Source of the DNA: Collybia mongolica | Taxonomy: Eukaryota > Basidiomycota > Agaricomycetes > Agaricales > Clitocybaceae | Direction of reading: 5' to 3' | DNA: 64,000 bases | NCBI GenBank assembly: GCA_013420905.1 | Contig: JAAXNY010000005.1 | Span: 1,612,001-1,676,000, forward strand | Part shown: piece after piece, positions 1-12,504 of the stretch | Layout: each line of letters begins with the position of its first letter | How positions within the stretch are numbered: the stretch's first letter is position 1 | The notes under the pieces: generated by a model | What the model saw: only the letters and a program-made list of their open reading frames with translations | Told to the model about the DNA's origin: nothing | The model's database searches: none | Made by a program: the position numbers and the translations under genes

Positions 1-523
1 GCTCTGTTTTGGAATAAGATCGGTCTGACCAGGTAGGTAGCGCCCTGCCTGCCGCATCACCCAAACAGGTGCGCGCTCGGTTTCCTCTCCTAAATAATGA
101 TACTGTAAGAGCATGAAGAGAACAGATACACTGCTGTCACCTCGAGCTGCACGCAAAATCAAGTCGTTTCGGAGCGTAGGAAATTGCGTGTTCATTGTCA
201 ATTCGAGTTCGCTGCTTGAGCCTTCTGGATTTTACAATCAGACGGGAAATTTAAGAGCCTTTACCTGAGAACAGACAGTGGAGTTCGGTTGTCGCGAGCA
301 AGTCTCTTGCCGAGGGACTTGTAAAAGAGCACGAGATTTTAAAAAATAGATAACGATTAGATCCCTCCGACTCACGTGCGCCACAGACCTGACAAGGCGG
401 TACTCACTGACAGTGACAACCTGCGCTGCGGGCACAGTAGATCAGGCTTTTAACGTCCCGCTCCTCCCCCACCTCCTTGTATAGCTATTCTCTTTCTGTA
501 GAACTCTCTTACATCCAATCTGT
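1..523. other. Intergenic, no gene recognised
   Basis: No reading frame here shows a recognisable motif or a plausible exon chain. The last 80 bases before the ATG at 524 probably hold the promoter and 5' UTR of the Shg1-like gene; a pyrimidine-rich stretch lies around 461-510. Confidence 0.5.
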
Positions 524-1484
524 ATGTCTATAACCAACCCAACCCAGCTTGTCGACGAGTAAGGCTCCCTTCTTCCTGATCATAGACATACAAAGACTCA
601 CCTATCAACATCACCTTCCTATACAACTGACAGGTTCAAAAAGTCAGGCGAATTTGATCGCCTACGACAAGAACTCTTGTCACAATTCCAGCAAAGCGTG
701 AGTTAAGCGGCCCTTCGGAACGAGCTACAGCCTCAAGCTTGCGTCAAGGATGGACTATCTGCCTTCAAGTCTCGAATAGAAGATATCGCACGACAACGCA
801 TGATTTCCGACCAGAAACTGCGATTCCTACCTGAGGAGTCTGTACACAGAGAACTCATGCAAGAGATGGATAGGTTAGCCCAGAAATCATACTTACAAGT
901 ATTCCATGGTGGAAACAATTGAACGCGTTCGTTGAAAGATACCCTGTCGTGGAACGCGCTGCCGCGGATGTGCAAATGCTCTCAGATCCTTCTTTCGCCG
1001 AGGATATCCGCACTCTCATTCAAGGGATTCTCCATAACGGGAAAGGACAAAAACCCCAACCTCAAAATGGTTCGACTGTGTCGTATTTCCCATAAGAACT
1101 TTTATTGACAGTGACATAGACTATGACATTGAGGTTAAGCTTGGGGTGCCTGTGAATGCAAAAATAATTCACTCCCCGAAGTCTGTTGACACTGCCCAAG
1201 ATGTAATTACCTCTCCACCAAATACAACGGAAGCGACTCCTTCCCTACAATCTCCAACCGTTGTCAGCGTAAACACGCCGCCTCCTATCACTGTTCTCGA
1301 AAAGTCTCCAGTACACGCTCCAGAAGGCGGCCTAGAAAAAGAAAAAACAACTATCGCCGCCATAGCTCCCCGTCCAGACCCACCCATAGTTACCCTCACG
1401 ACCGCCGATGGTGACTCTGTAGTCGATGTGGACATGGAGGACGGATCGCAACCTAACGGGGGCATCAAGGCTTCGAGTTCATAG
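524..1484 (+). CDS. shg1: COMPASS (Set1 complex) Shg1-like subunit
   Basis: Shg1/BOD1-family proteins are subunits of COMPASS, the nuclear complex that methylates histone H3 lysine 4. I read five exons: 524-558, 634-697, 731-873, 900-1077 and 1134-1484, summing to 256 codons. The signature is near the N-terminus, with FKKSGEFDRLRQELL followed by LSAFKSRIEDIARQR, which matches the Shg1 domain. The C-terminal half is a Pro/Ser/Thr-rich acidic tail without recognisable domains. The third exon follows a 33-nt intron (698-730), short even for this genome. The last intron (1078-1133) removes an in-frame stop at 1093; its donor GTGTCG is weak, so the protein could instead end at 1095, leaving the tail ORF unattached. 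Family assignment is from the domain motif; the tail junction is inference. Confidence 0.75.
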
Positions 1485-1860
1485 CATGATGTGCAACTGC
1501 AACTGTTTTTGCGCCGCATAGAATAGAAGCGAGCACTATGTACGTTACCGTTGTACGTTTGTCTAGCTCGATTTTGAATCTAGCCCATACAAAGGATATA
1601 CTATTAGGTACAAGTTGTTTACATTGATGTCCAGCATGCGCAAGTAACGAAGGGAACAAGATATGTAATAAATACCAGGCTCAATCCTAATTCTCCTACA
1701 GGTTTATTCACGAAGACGAAATTAAAGCCAAGAAATAAAGACGAGCCAAATTACTTGAACTCATCCGCCTGGATAAGCGAAACAGCCTTTTGCGAGCGCG
1801 GTTTGATGGAACATTTGAATGGTTTGGGGTGACTGTCCACAAATAAAACTCGTTATTGCG

Positions 1861-3877
1861 TTAGAAGGCGCGCTCGATTCGAAATGCCCACCTAATAGTC
1901 CCTGTAGTGTTCTCATGCACAGGTTCTATGACCACACCGTTTTCGACACATTTGGATATATCAAAAACAGCCAAGGACATAACACATGAGATAAAGATGG
2001 AAGCATCAGCGAGGTGGGAACCTGGATACAACCAGTAAGTCCCGCAATACTGGAGTTGGGCGAAACCAGTGTAAGTACCTGGACAAATTCTAAATTGTAC
2101 TCGTCAGCCAGTGAGCACAAAGTCAGGGCAGGGACTAACCGTCGTCCGAATCCGAAGCATACATCTCTTGGATCAGGCTGGACCACTTTATCTCCTGATG
2201 GGATATACCGATCTGGGTCAAAGCGTTCGGGGTCAGGGTATATCCTGGGATCATGCGTCATTCTCCTATTCCAGACAACATATCAATTAATGGTGTCAAT
2301 AACTGTCGAATTCTAACCGACCAGACATTTGGTATCACCAAAGACCCTTTCGGAATAAAATATCCCGCATGGACATCATCCTGGATAACGCGATGTGGCA
2401 CACCTAAAGTGAACAAAATAAGTCACAGTTGGAACCGCGGCTCTTGCTCCATACCAGTGGGAACTACGGCGTTCCAACGGAGAACCTCTTTCGTAAAGGC
2501 GTTCACATAAGGTAGCTGGTCACGGTCCGAAAAATTTGGAAGTCTATCGTTGCCGACAACGGAATCAATTTCAGCTTGGGCTTTCCTTACAACCTCGGGA
2601 TGAAGGGCCATGGCAAGGAAGGAAGAGTATATCGCTGATACGGTCTGAGGAAAAGCCGTTAGGGGCGTTTCACAGGATCATTCGACCAGGGACTTACTGT
2701 ATCAGCACCTCCTGCCAATAGTAATTATTCAGAGGCAGATATGAACGAATAAAAACGATCACACCTGAATAGAGGCTTGCTGAACTCCACTTGATATCAA
2801 ATTCTTCTTCCGCGGTAAGTGATTTGGTTTCCAGCAAAGTAGATGTGAAGGAGACAGGGGCTGTACCAGCAGACTGAATATTTGGTTAGTCAAAATGAGA
2901 TGCCCTGAAAAATGGATGACGACCACCATCTGTTGCTTGACGAAATTATATGGTTGTTCGACCATTTCAATAAGGGTAACGGACCAAGACGCAGCGACCT
3001 TCTGGAAGCCAGCTCCAGGGAACCAAGACGGAATGTGGCGTACTGAAATAAACCCCGATAGGTAATAATGAGGTACGAAAAGAAGTCCTCTTACAAGCAG
3101 GGATGAGGTCGACCATGAAACCACCAGGAGCAGTGGCTACCGAGAATTGTTCCGTAGCTTTGTCTGCAAGTTCAACAAAAGGGTCGTTATCTTCCTGAAC
3201 TTCGTAGCCATGAGAGATGCGAAGAATTATCGCTCCAGCGGTCCTTACATAATCGTTAGATTGGTTACGGTTCGTGTATCCAGGGAACGACAAACTTTCG
3301 AATGTGGGTAGCAAGGTCCCCAGGTTTGGTTAGGACGCGACGCAAGAACCGACGCGTCTCAAGCTCTTCTGAAGGAAGATATTGCTTCATTGATACGTTG
3401 CGGCCAATGCACCTATGGAAAAGACGGCGAAAGCGACGGAAACGATCACCATAAGGCAAGAGAGCCAACGTGTTTTTCCAACCGACGAGTTCACCGCCCA
3501 TTTGGAGAGTAGGACGGTCAGAGTAGATGGAGCTCTTTTTATCAAGCATCTCTGCTGCAATCTTCGCGGAGTTGAGAATGATCAAGGGCTGGCCCATAAG
3601 CGTAACTGAAGTAATATCACCTAGAGCAGTCAATGTTAATGTCAGAAACATGACGTCAAACAAAACAAACCGACTTGCCCCATTGTTCACCCCAGCGCGC
3701 GAACGTAAGCCACTCACGTTCAGACGGCATGTCGAAGATGTTCCCCACGAAAGGTAATCCTTTTGGGCCAGGTGGTAATGAGATAGGTTGTTTCCAGCGC
3801 CGAACCAAACCCTTTAGGAGAAGCAAAAATAAAAAAGTGAAGAATATATCGAGGGTGTTTGGAAAATTAAGTGACAT
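1861..3877 (-). CDS. Cytochrome P450, OrdA-like; heme cysteine apparently lost (probable pseudogene)
   Basis: An N-terminal membrane anchor (MSLNFPNTLDIFFTFLFLLL) is followed by the proline hinge PPGPKGLPFVGN. Conserved P450 landmarks are in order: WKNTLALLPYGDRFRRFRR (C-helix), the I-helix GGADTTVSA, ExxR as KEVLRW, PERF as PDPERFDPDR, and FGFGRR at the heme loop. The family is close to the O-methylsterigmatocystin oxidoreductase-like P450s common in mushrooms; the substrate cannot be told. About nine short introns separate the pieces. All sampled frames are open until the heme loop. There the exon after FGFGRR should start with x-Cys-Pro-Gly, but the sequence at about 2002-2025 reads Leu-Tyr-Pro-Gly-Ser-His-Leu-Ala-Asp, and no AG acceptor precedes it in frame. 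A P450 without that cysteine cannot bind heme normally. An upstream in-frame ATG at 3943 is a possible longer start. Confidence 0.85.
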
Positions 3878-3943
3878 TGAATCAACAAGACGTGGAAAGG
3901 TGGAGGAATGGGGAAGGAACGTCGTTAAAAAATGAATGCTCAA

Positions 3944-4722
3944 GAAAATTTGACGCGCTTTAAGTAGGATATCAGGAGGGACTACCTGATAGGATCAGTC
4001 CAAAATCGGGACCCGGCACGAGGTGCAAGGGCTCTTCATAAAGGAAATTTTCTTTTGGCCAGGGCAAGAAGCCCGCGGTAACTGTAACATGAATTACTAA
4101 AAGCGGTGGGATAATATGAATCACGGGTTGACGACAGATACTGGCAGATATCACCTTGGATTTAATTCCAGGGCATTTAGATACGGAGGCGCTTTCCACT
4201 TGAGATCCCGCAATCGATGACAGCCGGTGAGGCCATTTCAAGATGTGCAGCGAATCTGTCGGTAGATCATTATGGAGAATTCGGAACGATCCTTGCCTAT
4301 CCGGAAGCACGGTAGTAAGTACTACGACTCTTTTGGTAAGAGATAGCCACGTCGAGATTTGCGAGGAAGCTTGGCCACGAGGCGCAGCGAAAAATGGGGA
4401 GAGTGAATTTACATCGACAACGTCGGTCTGTCAAATTTAAACGTACAATCAGGTGGAGGCCTCACTGCTTAAAAAAAAAACCCATTTAGCGAGTCGACCT
4501 CGTAGGTAATGCGATGTTTTCGCGCGAAAAAATTTTGAACATCATGAGGAGTTACAACGGCAGGAGCTTTAGATACAAACACAGGACAACAAGCCTCCGT
4601 CAAAGTTGAAGATGCCAGAGGGAAGGTGATACAACATGGTCCAGTTAGTGGAGTTCGTGACATTATACGCAATTCTCCCTGTATGAATTGTCCGTAGTTG
4701 CCGACTGTTGAATTCAAGGTCG
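3944..4722. other. Intergenic, no gene recognised
   Basis: Between the P450 and the DUF6534 gene. A minus-strand open frame at 3972-4310 (112 codons) and another at 4469-4717 show no motif I recognise and no convincing splice chain. They may be chance frames or decayed sequence. Confidence 0.4.
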
Positions 4723-6836
4723 TTATACAATCCGTGCACGATAGTTCCGATCCGGACGTACATCAGGATCTTGTCTGTTCGGGTCGTGTGTATATTGCTG
4801 GGTGGTGTCGATCTTGATGGATATATTGGTCGTTCTCTGTAAATAAGTGATGAGCATGCGTTTAAAGCCCTTTAGGCCAGGGCTGACGTTCGATTTTAAC
4901 CGTCCAGCGGTTCCGGATTTCGAAAAGGTAGGTTGAAGAGAAAAGGAGAGGTCTTCACTATCTTCGCCAAGCTCCCGAATGGCTTGCCTGGCGTTTAGAG
5001 TCGCAAGGACCGAGTTACTGTACACTTTCGGAGTTGTCAGTTGCGCAGTTTTTGATATACCGCAGGGAATGATACCCACAACGCCCAAGACTGAAATAGA
5101 ATGCCACATAGATTAAAGTGTTTCCCCAGAAAAGTATCTGTATAACGGAATAACACATCATGCGTTGGTGCCGGTGTAGAAGGAGTGAGTAGGGTAGCTT
5201 ACTGATACCAATGACGCAATGGCACATATACTGGTTAAAAGCCCGGTACTGACCGTGAACAAGATCTACGAGGATGTCGGTTATCTCGGTATGGACAAGA
5301 AGCTGGAGTCAGATATACCAATTTGCTGATCATTGTGTCCGATCTAAATTAAGGATTGGTCAGCTCGTTTTTTTGGGAGCGATTGCATCACACTTCTTGA
5401 ACCCTGTGCGGGAGCACTGAAGGAAATAGCACAACGAGGCGGCGATGAGAACATCCGCGGCCGCTGCCAAAACGTTCACGGTCATTGATAGGCCCTGATA
5501 TGTTGGCCTTAATCAGCGACGCCAGAACATAACGGTCGAACGGACCGACCTTCAGTTTGGATAGCTGTGCCCATGTCGTCAATCTCATGCTGAATTTGTT
5601 CCACACTCATCGGGAGAAGTTACGAGTTGAAAATATCGCAAGGCTTACGATCGTATCACGAAAGCTTGCCAGCTGTCAATTGTCTATATTCAGGGATGAC
5701 ATCAAGGAATGGCTTACCAACTGAGCATGCTGTATATCGCCGCGGTCGTAAGAACAGTGCACGACGGGTGGGAATAACAAACTAACCAAACTCGGCAAAG
5801 ACCAATGTTGCCTGATAACCTTTAGATACACGATTTAGCGCCAACCCAGAGAGATAACATACGATTACTCCAATAAGCCATATCTTCTGGTTGCTCACTA
5901 CAAATCACCATTAGCTGTCACGTAATGCCACCACGACTACTTACAGCGCCAGACTCGAAGAGCTAGGAATCTGCATTGGCGTTAAGTAGTGTGACGACAT
6001 GCCGAACCATAATAATAACAAACCCTTGTACCAGTAACCCGATGAATCCCTGGAAACATTGACCGCGGTTCGGAGAATGAGACAGTCCGAATAAAAAGAA
6101 GACAAACGTTAAATAAGACCTCGAGCTAAGGTGAGTGAATTTCAATTAGAATATTTAGAGCGGCTGGTATAAAGCAGCGTACAAGAATGCTCCTTGAAAT
6201 CGGGGCATTTTCAGATCAGAATAACTCAAAGATAAAGGCTGTTACATACCAAACCATGTTGTTGAGTATCGCAGGCTTCCCATAGTTAGTGATTACATAG
6301 TGGTACACTTGACAAGATCGTGAGGGTTGTGTATGGTGTAAATTGATAAGATCTTGCCAGTATGTGAGATCAAGCCTTGATGAATACTGTCGAACACCCA
6401 AACAGCCCCGACCTGCTTTCATTGTGAGGAGGACACTGCACATTCGTCCATCACAAAACATACTAGGGACTTGATATACCAGACATCCTTAAGAATAAGG
6501 AAGTTTAAAAGTTTGTCACATGTTTCCTTTTTTATCGAACACACATTGATATATCTGTTGAAGTAATACCATGTTTGGACACATGATACTTAGGGTGGTC
6601 GTTGAATGCACGGAGAGGAGGCGGTTAAATGCTCAAGGATACCTCCATATAAGCTAGGAAAGAGTAAAATGGTTAGTTACAAAACAATTAAAAGTGTTTT
6701 CAGCTCCTTACATTCCGGCACAAATTACACCAATGAGGGACGCTCCCATCCTGTCGGTTTTCTCTTAGCGGTCCAATGAGAGCCCTTAGTCAAAGACATA
6801 CGTGTTGTCTATTGAGATGCTGGGATCGTCTGCCAT
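4723..6836 (-). CDS. DUF6534-type multi-pass membrane protein
   Basis: This matches the large Agaricomycete family of unknown function with about seven membrane helices and a DUF6534 domain. Exon 1 starts MADDPSISIDNT and splices to MGASLIGVICAG, as usual for the family. Later segments are VSCVQTWYYFNR, YHYVITNYGKPAILNN, GFIGLLVQGF, NQKIWLIGVIVCYLSGLAL and VEQIQHEIDDMGTAIQT. The DUF6534 part follows: NVLAAAADVLIAASLCYFLQ, DTMISKLVYL, TGLLTSICAIASLVS and VYSNSVLATLNARQAIR. The C-terminal tail of about 90 residues is hydrophilic. The gene is broken by about eight introns of normal size. No enzyme motif is present; receptor-like or membrane-organising roles have only been guessed for this family. 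It lies between two oxidoreductases on the same strand, but membership of a cluster is not shown. Confidence 0.8.
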
Positions 6837-7682
6837 ATGGGCAAGTGAAGGGGGCTAAGCGGGGTGAAGAGGGGGACAACGGCTAGCACAGGTGTCGGAA
6901 CCATTAGGCCTTAAGACATCGGATCCTTGGTAAGAACGTACAAGAACCCGCAAAGAAGGTTGGAATCGTTTACTTACTGGCTTTGTACGTCTCCACCCCC
7001 GCGTGCCCGGAACGCAGTCGACACTTCGACCTCAGATGACCTGGCTCACCTCGAGAACGTCAGCATGGCACCACGGTAACCCTATCGAACCAAAGCCCGT
7101 GCGAGCTACAGGAGCGGTCAGATCTGGTCTCGATGTGGTCCTATCAAGGCGTTATCAGGCCAAAAAGGTGGAAAATAACCTGGAGGCAAATTTGTGCTTC
7201 TTAGACGTAATGTACCTTGGGACGGAGCGTCCATCTTCTCAGTGGACGTTGTCATGTAACGTGCCGACCCCGGGCCTACCGATAAGCTGTATTAGTCTTA
7301 TACAAGCCTGTTGAATAATTTCCCGGAAGTTCTGTCCATTGTCCGAGGGAGCGCACTGACTTATGTGGCTGGTTCGTACGCAAGAATGAATCCTTTGGGT
7401 TAAAGACAGGAGTTTAGTACTCTGAGTCTCTAGATGACATTTGTCAACGAGCAAGTTTTCGAATTGGGAAAGAATTCAAGGTCAGAAGATCAGAGTCGAC
7501 ATGTGCCGAAGCACGTGACCAGGCATGCATAGGTGAAGCTCGAACGACGACCAAACCGACCAAACGACTCGGGACCATGGGTTGTTGTACAACCTCAAGT
7601 CTAACCAACAACAATTACAATGGAGAAGCTTTGAAAAGCCGGCATGACAATTTCTGTTAATTCTCCCGGTCTCTACCCGCGA
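6837..7682. other. Intergenic, no gene recognised
   Basis: A plus-strand frame of 103 codons at 7003-7314 has no recognisable motif and no matching splice partners. The region should contain the promoter of the DUF6534 gene on one side and the 3' UTR of the GMC gene on the other. Confidence 0.4.
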
Positions 7683-10600
7683 CTAGATCTTTCCAGCAAC
7701 GATATCGGCGGCTGGGCACAACGCATCAATTTTCTATATCAGGAAATAAAAGCAAAGGTGCAAACCTTTTTCCCCAATAACATATGCAACAGCTAGGTTG
7801 TCGTCGTTGAGATCACATCCTTCAGGCATTAGAAGTAGCTTACATTGAGCGTGTGAAGCAAAGTGCAGAGGTACAATAGAAATGTCGACAACACGGAGGT
7901 TCCGCGTGCCATAAACCTATTAGTCAATTTATTACGATGGGTGTCGAGATAGGTTTGTGACGTGAATGTTACATACTTTGAGCCTTTCGTCCACAACGCC
8001 ACCCTTCTCTTTGGGAAGCATAGAAGCAGATCCAATGGTATCTAGGAGATAGTGTGAGACTGTATTTCCTCAGCGACCAAAAACTAACGATATGTCGTGC
8101 AAAGTGTGCTTTTCAGCCACTCTAAATTGTATCATAAGCTCCGTGGGCTTTATCCGTCTTTATAAGACATACCCTCAATGTCTGCATGGGTCTTAACACT
8201 GGGCCCAGGGTTGACTTCAACGACGTTGCAATCTAATTTTGGACTGCAATAAGCCCCCAAGCGGTTGTCGTTATTTGATATACAATCATACCTAAGAAAT
8301 TCTTGAACGGCGCAGTAACCGCGACCTTACGAGCAAATTTCGTCAATTCGACGAGCGTCTGGAGGTCTGGTTTCCAAAAGAATTGAGTAACCTTCCAAAA
8401 TGTACTTATATGTAATTCCTCACCAACATCCTTCTCGAAGTAATGCGGATCGATGTTGGGGGAAACTGTGGGATCTTTCGACACTGCGTGCTGTACAGGA
8501 GGACTTATCTGTTTGTGTCAAACTAGAGGTTTTTGGAACGCACGATTGAACCCCGAGAGAATGTGTGATTATTTGCGACAAGAACTGAGAAATATTTTTT
8601 GCTCGGTGCAGGTGGACCTAGAATGCCGTTAATGTTAGCTCTTTGATACCTCTGACCAACTAACTTGGGAGGGAAAGGAATCCAGGAAATCCTATTATTT
8701 CACATCCTAACCCCTTTCGACTCAGTCTTTCAAGTTGCAGTGTGTACTGGTCAACGATGCCTGAGGGGTAATTCCCATCCCTGATATTATTCTCGATATC
8801 TGCTCTGATGTTGGCATGAATTGACGAAGCCTGATCAGACAGGGAATCGAGGGGTTGAAACGCGAAGTTGGTAATACCCATAGTGAAGACTCCTTGACAT
8901 AGCGTACTATGGGATCTATCAGTGATTTGTCATATCAGGCGAAGGAAGGGTGCCTCACAAGAGATCGATGTGCTTTTCAGCAATACCCGGTCTGCGTAAA
9001 ATGTCGAAAGTGTCGTCCAGCACGCCGTCTCTTAGTTCTGTGGCGCTTGTTGAGTTCCGAGTGGGCATATAGAAGAAGTTTTATACCAAAGCTGACTCCA
9101 GACCAAAGGTGTTCTTGAACATTTTCCCCTACGCCATCCAGGGACAGCTTGAGCGGAACACCAATTTTTTCCAGAACATCAGGTCTTCCGATCCCCGAGA
9201 GCTCGAGTAAATGAGGAGACTTTAACGCTCTGGGGAACGGTAAGCAATGGAAAACCACGAAAAAATATAGTAAAACGGTATTTACCCGGCAGAAAGCACT
9301 ACTTCTTTTTTTGCGTTGGCTGTATGGATTGTCTCTCCTCCCGCGTGAGTAAATTCAACTCCAGTCGCAATGATCTCGCCATCCATGGACGTGACAATTT
9401 TGTTAACGTATGCAGTAGTAAGAACGGTGAGGTTAGGACGGTTAGCATTCGGGTAAAGGTAAGCCTGTGGTTGCTTCATCACTGCCCACTAATTTTTGGA
9501 CATGGATGGCAACATACCGATGCAGAATAGGAACGAGAGTTTGAGATGGGGTCGATTGTATTGGGAGCATTCAAAGTACCTCTTGGCTGTTGTTTTTTTT
9601 TGTTAGCTGTATTAATCAGGGGACCAACGAAGGGATTCACATTTCCAGCAAGCTATCAAGAAAGTCATTCAGAAGCTTATCGCAGTGCTTGATATTAGAG
9701 CTCACTGGCAAGGGCGCTTTCGGAATACCCATGTTGCTTAAGGTCTATGCGGCGGTAAGTCATAATGGCGACACCCATTAGGTTCGTTGATAGTACCTCT
9801 CGCATCTTGATGTCAACGTCTATCATAATCTTCGGATGGGAAATTTGTAGCGGGCCTAGATTATGCGAGTTGAGAGGCGTTTGTGGAAATATATAGTGAA
9901 CACACCATTTCCGATAGTCTTTTCGAATCCCACGAGATATTCAGCACCTCGCCTCATTATTTCTTCAGGGGTGAGCTCGAGGGGAGTAAACCTATGCAAC
10001 TGTTACGTTCATATGAATTTGCATACAAAAGGGCGCTGACGTTGTTGCTCTCGCAAGGTATTTTGAGAAGTCATCCCAATTCCAACCCTCATTTCCAAGT
10101 CTTTCCCAGTCTAAAGGATGTGGGTGTCAAGCAAAGCCGATGAAACACAAGAATGATCATTACCATCTACATCCTCTTTTGGTGGTACAGTCCAAGCCAT
10201 AAAATTGATCGCGGAACTTCCTCCTAATCCTCGCCCACTAAACCACATCATCGAGTTAGCATTGAAGTCACAAAGGAGTCCTCGATGGCTTACCGAGGCC
10301 AGGGAACTTCGGTCCCATTAGCGTTTGGTTGGGGTACCTATGACCAGATAGTTTAAGAAATCCCCTCACATTTGTTTGCATAATATGCCTTACAGTTTTT
10401 GATGCCCAATCGTAACTAGGCTGGCCGAAGTGCGATCCATATTGACCTGGACGAACTATGACATTCGTATATTAATATCGTAATCTCAATGATCAATAAT
10501 GAGTAGCCTTACGAATGGCTGGATCCTCGAAGTTCGGCTGACCTGCTTCGAGGACAAGCACTGATGCATTTGGATTTTCACTTAGACGCGCTGCTAGAAC

Positions 10601-10781
10601 TAATCCTGCGGTCTGCAAACATCAAGGTGAAGGTTTTGCTATCTATTTAGAAAGAGAGTACGTACACCCCCTCCTGATATAAAGATAAACCTTTTATTTG
10701 GAAACCGCTAAGAATGTGCTCACCAATGATGACATAGTCAAAGACTTTATTGGAAACGTGTTCGATGGTGACGATAGGCAT
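7683..10781 (-). CDS. GMC family FAD oxidoreductase (aryl-alcohol oxidase/dehydrogenase-like)
   Basis: GMC enzymes oxidise alcohols or sugars with FAD. The start MPIVTIEHVSNKVFDYVIIG leads straight into the Rossmann motif GGGTAGLVLAARL and LVLEAGQ, so there is no signal peptide and the enzyme is probably intracellular. Further landmarks are RPGQYGSHFGQPSYDWASK, GRGLGGSSAINFMAW (the GMC signature), NRPNLTVLTTAYVNKI, PHLLELSGIGRPDVLE, VGENVQEHL, DPTVSPNIDPHYF and the catalytic end with HTIGSASMLP, GTRNLRVVDISIVPLH and AVAYVIGEK. The two histidines expected of the active site (in HTIGSASM and VPLHFASH) are present. At least twelve short introns split the gene; an 8-nt exon at 10666-10673 encodes most of the FAD glycine loop. 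I found no unavoidable stop or frameshift. The substrate is unknown. Confidence 0.85.
10666..10673 (-). other. 8-nt micro-exon in the GMC gene
   Basis: Read on the minus strand, GAGGGGGT lies between an acceptor (TATCAG) and a donor (GTACGT). Together with the last base of exon 1 it gives Gly-Gly-Gly of VIIGGGTAGL, the FAD-binding loop. Skipping it would shift the frame and destroy the nucleotide-binding motif. Confidence 0.65.
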
Positions 10782-12504
10782 TTTCTTGGAACAAGACGAT
10801 TAGTTGGTGGAGTTGAAGTGAGACAAGGTTGCTTTTTAAAGCCATGCCGCTTAGATAAAACAGGCAATGAAACTGAGACGAGGTAAATCTGCAAATAATT
10901 AGAAAAACATTGTTCTGAAGAGGCTATTGACGGAGTGATATATTGATATCGCTCCCTCGTACGCCCACCTCGCTCCACGGAGTTCAACGTTTAAACCACT
11001 TTGAATATGTGGCCAGTCTTGAAAGCTCTTGCCGATATCCAGATTCGACCATTAGCCGGACTTCCCCCTTAGTTTATTCAACCCAATGAACCTTCGAAAG
11101 CCTTGGATACGGTAATACAAGGAAGTAGTGTAAGGGTCGAAAATCTGGGCAAGCACCCTTGATTCGTTGAAGATGCTTGGCCGAAACAGGACGACGCACA
11201 AGTCGGGGTAGGTCGGATATTTCTCCTCTTGTAGGACCTTGGCAGAAATGATGACCATCCAGCCTTCGGACGATATCTAAAAGCGACGTAATACACGTGA
11301 ATCGGTAATCTGGCGCCTCTAAGGAGCATTGGGCGATGAAACATTTTCTTCGTGTCGTGTGGTGGGACAGAACCTCCCCAGTGATGGCATACAGAACCCG
11401 AGTGACAGTACTTTCAGCCTGGTGAACATCCATCGTGATGACAAGGAAGGTTGGTACTGGGCGTCTAAGGCGCCCACTGGTAATTTATCCAGGTTCGTCT
11501 ACCAGCGAGAAATCACGCTCGCATATCATTAAAGATGGCACGTTCCTTAACTGGTACATGATGCACTTCTTTCAAAGTTTACATTTTCGACTTCGGACTG
11601 TGGTACTGCCTTCGGAGAAATAAATTGCAAAGGATCAATAGCGTCAAGGCGGACCTCTTGCCAGGATCAGTAGATTCGAATTGACGCATGAATCAAGTGT
11701 TGTGTGTGTTGGAAGGTGTGGAGGGAATATGTCCCAAGTCGACATGGATCAGTGTTAGGTGTGCAAGCATGCCGTCTGATGTCGAATCTTCAGCTAGACA
11801 TATTAGTGAAGATTCTGTCAAACGTTCTAGGCAACCGGAGATCTTGGGGTTTCGGAAAGAAGGCCTGAATTGTTCTAATATCAATGCCAAGATCCGAGGC
11901 ACACACTCGAGGCTTAAATTCACCGACGCAGATGACAAAGCTTCGGAAAAAAAACACTCATTTCTGACATGCAGTGGCTTAGGCACTAATTCTGTCGCAC
12001 TAGGGAATGGAATTGGTGAATCAGTTGGGTTCAACTGAAAGAAAATCGATGACACTCAGCTAAGCGGAATTTGGGTGCAGCATACTCTGAACAACCGAAA
12101 GTTCATTGGTCCAATGTCGACGCGGATTACGGTGGGATCCGGTGGTGGCGGTGGGATCAGTGGAGGTTTGAATTTGTTTGATCTGTGAGTCCATTGGTCA
12201 ACAACTGATGGTGAATCACCTGGTGATCAGATGTAGATCTTCACTTGTGTCAGGTGTCACACCTATCTGCTGCCATAACCTGTTTCACACATGCATCATA
12301 CAAGCTTAGCCAGCAGGAGATGCCGGGAGATGTCTAGGCGTTGCTCGTTTGCCTCGGGCCACCATCTGTCTTTTTCGTTCCCAGTTTCTTCTTCCTGCCT
12401 GCCAGCGGCGGTAGCGACTCACGAAGCAGGCTTCGTGGCATTTCGGTTGACGCTCATTTCTACGTTCGTTAAATTTCCGTCTTTGACGTGTCCAAATCCA
12501 TAGA
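10782..12504. other. Gap of 1.7 kb with two unrecognised minus-strand frames
   Basis: Two minus-strand open frames stand out: 11074-11433 (119 codons, containing LLDIVRRLDGHHFCQG) and 11693-12055 (120 codons). They could be exons of one hypothetical multi-exon gene starting near 12055, but I could not find a splice chain that joins them without stops, nor a known domain. The second frame has an equally long open frame on the opposite strand, which weakens it. The stretch 12056-12504 is the likely promoter of the seven-helix gene and shows no coding signal. Confidence 0.3.
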
